Assembly: GCA_017626625.1 (NCBI GenBank)
Contig: JAGAIK010000190.1
Span: 1-5,627, forward strand
Source of the DNA: Roseburia sp.
GTDB taxonomy: Bacteria > Bacillota > Clostridia > Lachnospirales > Lachnospiraceae
DNA: 5,627 nt
Direction of reading: 5' to 3'
This document shows positions 3,257-5,627 of this stretch, piece by piece. The notes under the pieces were generated by a model. The model worked only from the letters and a program-made list of their open reading frames with translations, did no database searches and was not told where the DNA came from. Numbering within the stretch: position 1 is the first letter of the stretch; the number at the start of each line of letters is the position of its first letter. Both the position numbers and the translations under genes were made by a program.

Positions 3257-5627
3257 ATGCAGAACTTTTTTGAAAATGCGGGAAACTTTGATGAAAATGG
3301 GGAATATCGGGAGAGGGTCACAGACGTTTTGAGCATGGAGCGATATCTGAAAGGTGTTTTTAATGCGACGGAGGACATCTATGCCATGCGGCTGGAAGGA
3401 AAAAAAGAAGAAAAAGCGGAGAAAAAGGAGGAGGGAGTTGAGAAAAAAGCAGAGGAAAAAAAGAAGGATAAAAAAGAGAAATATGATGACCTGGTAAAGG
3501 AAATGGACAAAAAATGGAAAGAACTTTGGGAAGGAAAAGAGCCGGTTCCGGAACTGGAAAAGCTCCATTGCCTGGTAAAAGGGAATCTGCTGCTGCGGAA
3601 GGGACAAAGGGAGGATGAATTGTTTGAGGATTCCACAGAAAGCTACCGGAGAGCGGTGGAATTGCTGCGGAGGTATGCAGAACAAAAGGAACGGAAATGG
3701 GACACGGTGGATTTGCTGATACAGCTAAGTCTTGGTAAGTACTTCCGCAATCTGGGACATTGTGAAAAAAGGAGTAACTACTATATTGCTATCCATGAGC
3801 TTAAGAAAATCAGACAGTGGATTGAGGAGAACACGGAGGAGCTTGACAGGGAAAGAACACAGATTTGGCTGGATGTGGTGGTGAATATCGGAAGAGCACA
3901 TAAAAATTTGTATGAACTCGGGGAGGCAAAACGGTATTTCTGGGAGATTGTACATCGAATTGGCGAAAAAGTGGGTGATACTGTGGAAATAAAATTGCAG
4001 CAGGAGGAAGGGCTTAACCCCATGGAAGATGCATCCGGGAAGGGGGTAAAGCTTTGCAGCAAAGCGGGAGCCGAATGGATGTACCGCTCCTATCTGGTGC
4101 AGGCATTGGTGCAGTTGGCGATTGTATACCGGAAGGAGAGAGACTATGAAAATGCCAGGGGACTGTGTCAAGCGGTAAGAAAGATGGACCCCGACAATAT
4201 TGATGCCAGAAACAATCTTGGCGTATGCTACCGGAAAAAGGGGGAGTATGAGAGAGCCATAGAGGAATTTGAACCGTTGAAAGAGAACGGAAACCGTTTT
4301 GCAGAAATTGATTACTGGAAATGTGTATTAAAGAAAAACGAGGCAGAAAAAAAGGTGGTCTTTGAGAAGGAAGAAGAATTCAGGCAGTTTACAGAGAGGG
4401 GAGAGCGGGACAGGGAAATCCAACTGTTAATGGGCAATGCCCTGCTATTGAAAAAAGACCCGGAAGGGGCGCTTAAGATATTTAAAAGGCTTTATAAAAA
4501 TTCCCCTTATATCAATGTAGGTACAATTGGCTTAAAAGCGTATTACTGCATGGCAAAATGCCTGATGGAACTGAAAAAATTTCAGCAGGCAAAGAAGATT
4601 CTGCAGGAGATATTGAGCATCTGCGAGAATGACCGCCTTGCAAAAATTGATTTGGGCTGGTGCCTGATGAAGACGGAACAGTATGTGGCTGCCAGAGAAC
4701 AATATGAGAGACTCTTTGGGATTGCCAGGACGGCAACGCCGGAGGAACTGGAAAAATGGGATGTGCCTTCGGACTGGCTTACTTTTGAGAAAATGAAGGT
4801 GCGGAACAATCTGGGAGAGTGCTATCTTTGGACGAAGGAACTGGAAAAAGCGAAAGTCATGTTTGACAAGGTTCTTACGGAAGAAGAGAGAAATATAGAG
4901 GCAATCGGTTTTCTGGCACAGTATTATATGTTGAAAGGGGAAGAGGCGAAGAAACAGGGGAAACATGAGGTGGCGCGGGAAAACTATGAGATGGCGGTGA
5001 AGAAGCTGGAAGAAATTCAGTGCCGGAAGGGACCGGATGCACAGACGGATTCCCAGCTGGTGGTTATAAAAAGCGCCTGTCTTCGGAATATCGAAGAGAA
5101 AAAGGCAGGAGAAACAGGGGATGATGAGAACGGGACAGCGGAATTTAAAAGATATATGGAAAATTGCCTGCTGTATTATCCGGACCGTTGTTACATGCAG
5201 AGGGCATGTTATGAGATGGCAGGATTTTTAAAGGAGATTGAGGACGAGCCAGAGTCGGGTATTTTGTACCGGGCTTTTTCCCATATCCGGCTTTGGGATG
5301 GAGAAGAGGGGTTTCATGCTTTTTCCAATTTGATGGAGAAACAGGATTTCTTAAGCCTCAATGCAGTTAGGCGGGGACAAATTTTGATGTATTTATTCCT
5401 TATCTATGGGAATGTATTGCGAATCAAGGAGGAATGCAGATACTCACCGGATGCAGACCGCAAAAAGAATATGATTCCAAGGCATTATACGAAACAGAAC
5501 ACTGTAAAGCTCCTGATTGAGAATCCGCATCTGCGTTTGTGGAACAGTGTTTACATGAATGACCCCTACGAGGGAGTATCTTTTCTGGATTTGCTGATGA
5601 ATCAGAAAGAGAAAGAGGAAGAGAAAG
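3257..5627 (+). CDS. Large TPR-repeat protein with a C-terminal DUF2971-like domain (right end cut by window)
   Basis: The frame from ATG 3257 is open to the window end with no stop, giving 790 residues and a missing C-terminus. Residues about 48-92 are rich in lysine and glutamate and probably form a charged helix or coiled coil. From about 100 to 600 the protein is alpha-helical with tetratricopeptide repeats. The clearest are near 282-349 (VQLAIVYRKERDYENARG, then NNLGVCYRKKGEYERAIEEF), 427-490 (MAKCLMELKKFQQAKKIL, then LGWCLMKTEQYVAAREQY) and 515-548 (NNLGECYLWTKELEKAKVMF). TPR arrays bind partner proteins. Near the visible end, HYT (743-745), LRLWNSVYMNDPYEG (759-773) match the N-terminal signature of DUF2971, a domain of unknown function often found alone or in accessory regions. 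No signal peptide or membrane helix is seen, so it should be cytoplasmic. It follows the macro-membrane gene by 18 bases, implying a joint function. I recognise the TPRs with confidence and DUF2971 with fair confidence; the role as scaffold, sensor or enzyme is inference. Confidence 0.85.
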   Translation, partial: MQNFFENAGNFDENGEYRERVTDVLSMERYLKGVFNATEDIYAMRLEGKKEEKAEKKEEGVEKKAEEKKKDKKEKYDDLVKEMDKKWKELWEGKEPVPELEKLHCLVKGNLLLRKGQREDELFEDSTESYRRAVELLRRYAEQKERKWDTVDLLIQLSLGKYFRNLGHCEKRSNYYIAIHELKKIRQWIEENTEELDRERTQIWLDVVVNIGRAHKNLYELGEAKRYFWEIVHRIGEKVGDTVEIKLQQEEGLNPMEDASGKGVKLCSKAGAEWMYRSYLVQALVQLAIVYRKERDYENARGLCQAVRKMDPDNIDARNNLGVCYRKKGEYERAIEEFEPLKENGNRFAEIDYWKCVLKKNEAEKKVVFEKEEEFRQFTERGERDREIQLLMGNALLLKKDPEGALKIFKRLYKNSPYINVGTIGLKAYYCMAKCLMELKKFQQAKKILQEILSICENDRLAKIDLGWCLMKTEQYVAAREQYERLFGIARTATPEELEKWDVPSDWLTFEKMKVRNNLGECYLWTKELEKAKVMFDKVLTEEERNIEAIGFLAQYYMLKGEEAKKQGKHEVARENYEMAVKKLEEIQCRKGPDAQTDSQLVVIKSACLRNIEEKKAGETGDDENGTAEFKRYMENCLLYYPDRCYMQRACYEMAGFLKEIEDEPESGILYRAFSHIRLWDGEEGFHAFSNLMEKQDFLSLNAVRRGQILMYLFLIYGNVLRIKEECRYSPDADRKKNMIPRHYTKQNTVKLLIENPHLRLWNSVYMNDPYEGVSFLDLLMNQKEKEEEK

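Noticed and set aside
3179..4966. Minus-strand open frames opposite the TPR gene (for example 3179-3685, 3725-4171, 4532-4966)
   Set aside because: They are phenylalanine- and serine-rich mirror frames of purine-rich coding sequence, without domains; the plus-strand TPR frame explains the region.
1..5627. TIR domain, CRISPR array, tRNA, rRNA, transposase or integrase
   Set aside because: Looked for because of the Thoeris-like and mobile-element context, but none is visible in the window; a TIR gene could still lie beyond the right edge.

Overview
The window looks like chromosome of a Gram-positive anaerobe of the Clostridia, most likely a gut Lachnospiraceae-type Firmicute. The signs are strong AGGAGG-type ribosome binding sites, free use of AGA/AGG and GGA codons, a LysR regulator typical of that group, and the remnant of an XRE regulator of the kind carried by their integrative conjugative elements (ICEs). 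The taxonomic call is inference from style, not from a marker gene.

Layout, left to right. Bases 2-706 hold the C-terminal two thirds of a LysR-family transcription regulator whose DNA-binding domain lies outside the window. Bases 814-981 encode a 55-residue XRE-type helix-turn-helix protein that stops just after the motif and looks like a truncated ICE regulator. Bases 982 to about 1742 hold no convincing gene. They carry many inverted repeats, including a 74-base imperfect palindrome at 1240-1313, and a cluster of TTTCC(C)ACA-like words in both orientations. I read this stretch as the scar of a mobile element. A good sigma-A type promoter (TTGATT, 17 bases, TACAAT) at 1744-1772 then starts a new transcription unit.

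That unit contains two genes 18 bases apart. The first (1835-3238) encodes a 467-residue protein with a lysine/arginine-rich N-terminus, a macro domain (the ADP-ribose-binding fold) and a C-terminal bundle of about four membrane helices. The second (3257 to beyond 5627) encodes a protein of at least 790 residues with a K/E-rich segment, many tetratricopeptide (TPR) repeats, and the beginning of what looks like a DUF2971 domain (HYT and NDPYEG motifs), cut by the window edge.

The pair is the point of interest. A macro domain joined to a membrane domain is the general architecture of the type II Thoeris effector, where the macro domain senses an ADP-ribose derivative made by a TIR protein. Here the order is reversed (macro first, membrane last), and the partner in view is a large TPR-DUF2971 protein, not a TIR protein. 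A reasonable working idea is an accessory stress or anti-phage module with an ADP-ribose-type ligand or modification, a membrane effector and a TPR scaffold or sensor. The sequence shows the architecture and the operon; the function is inference.
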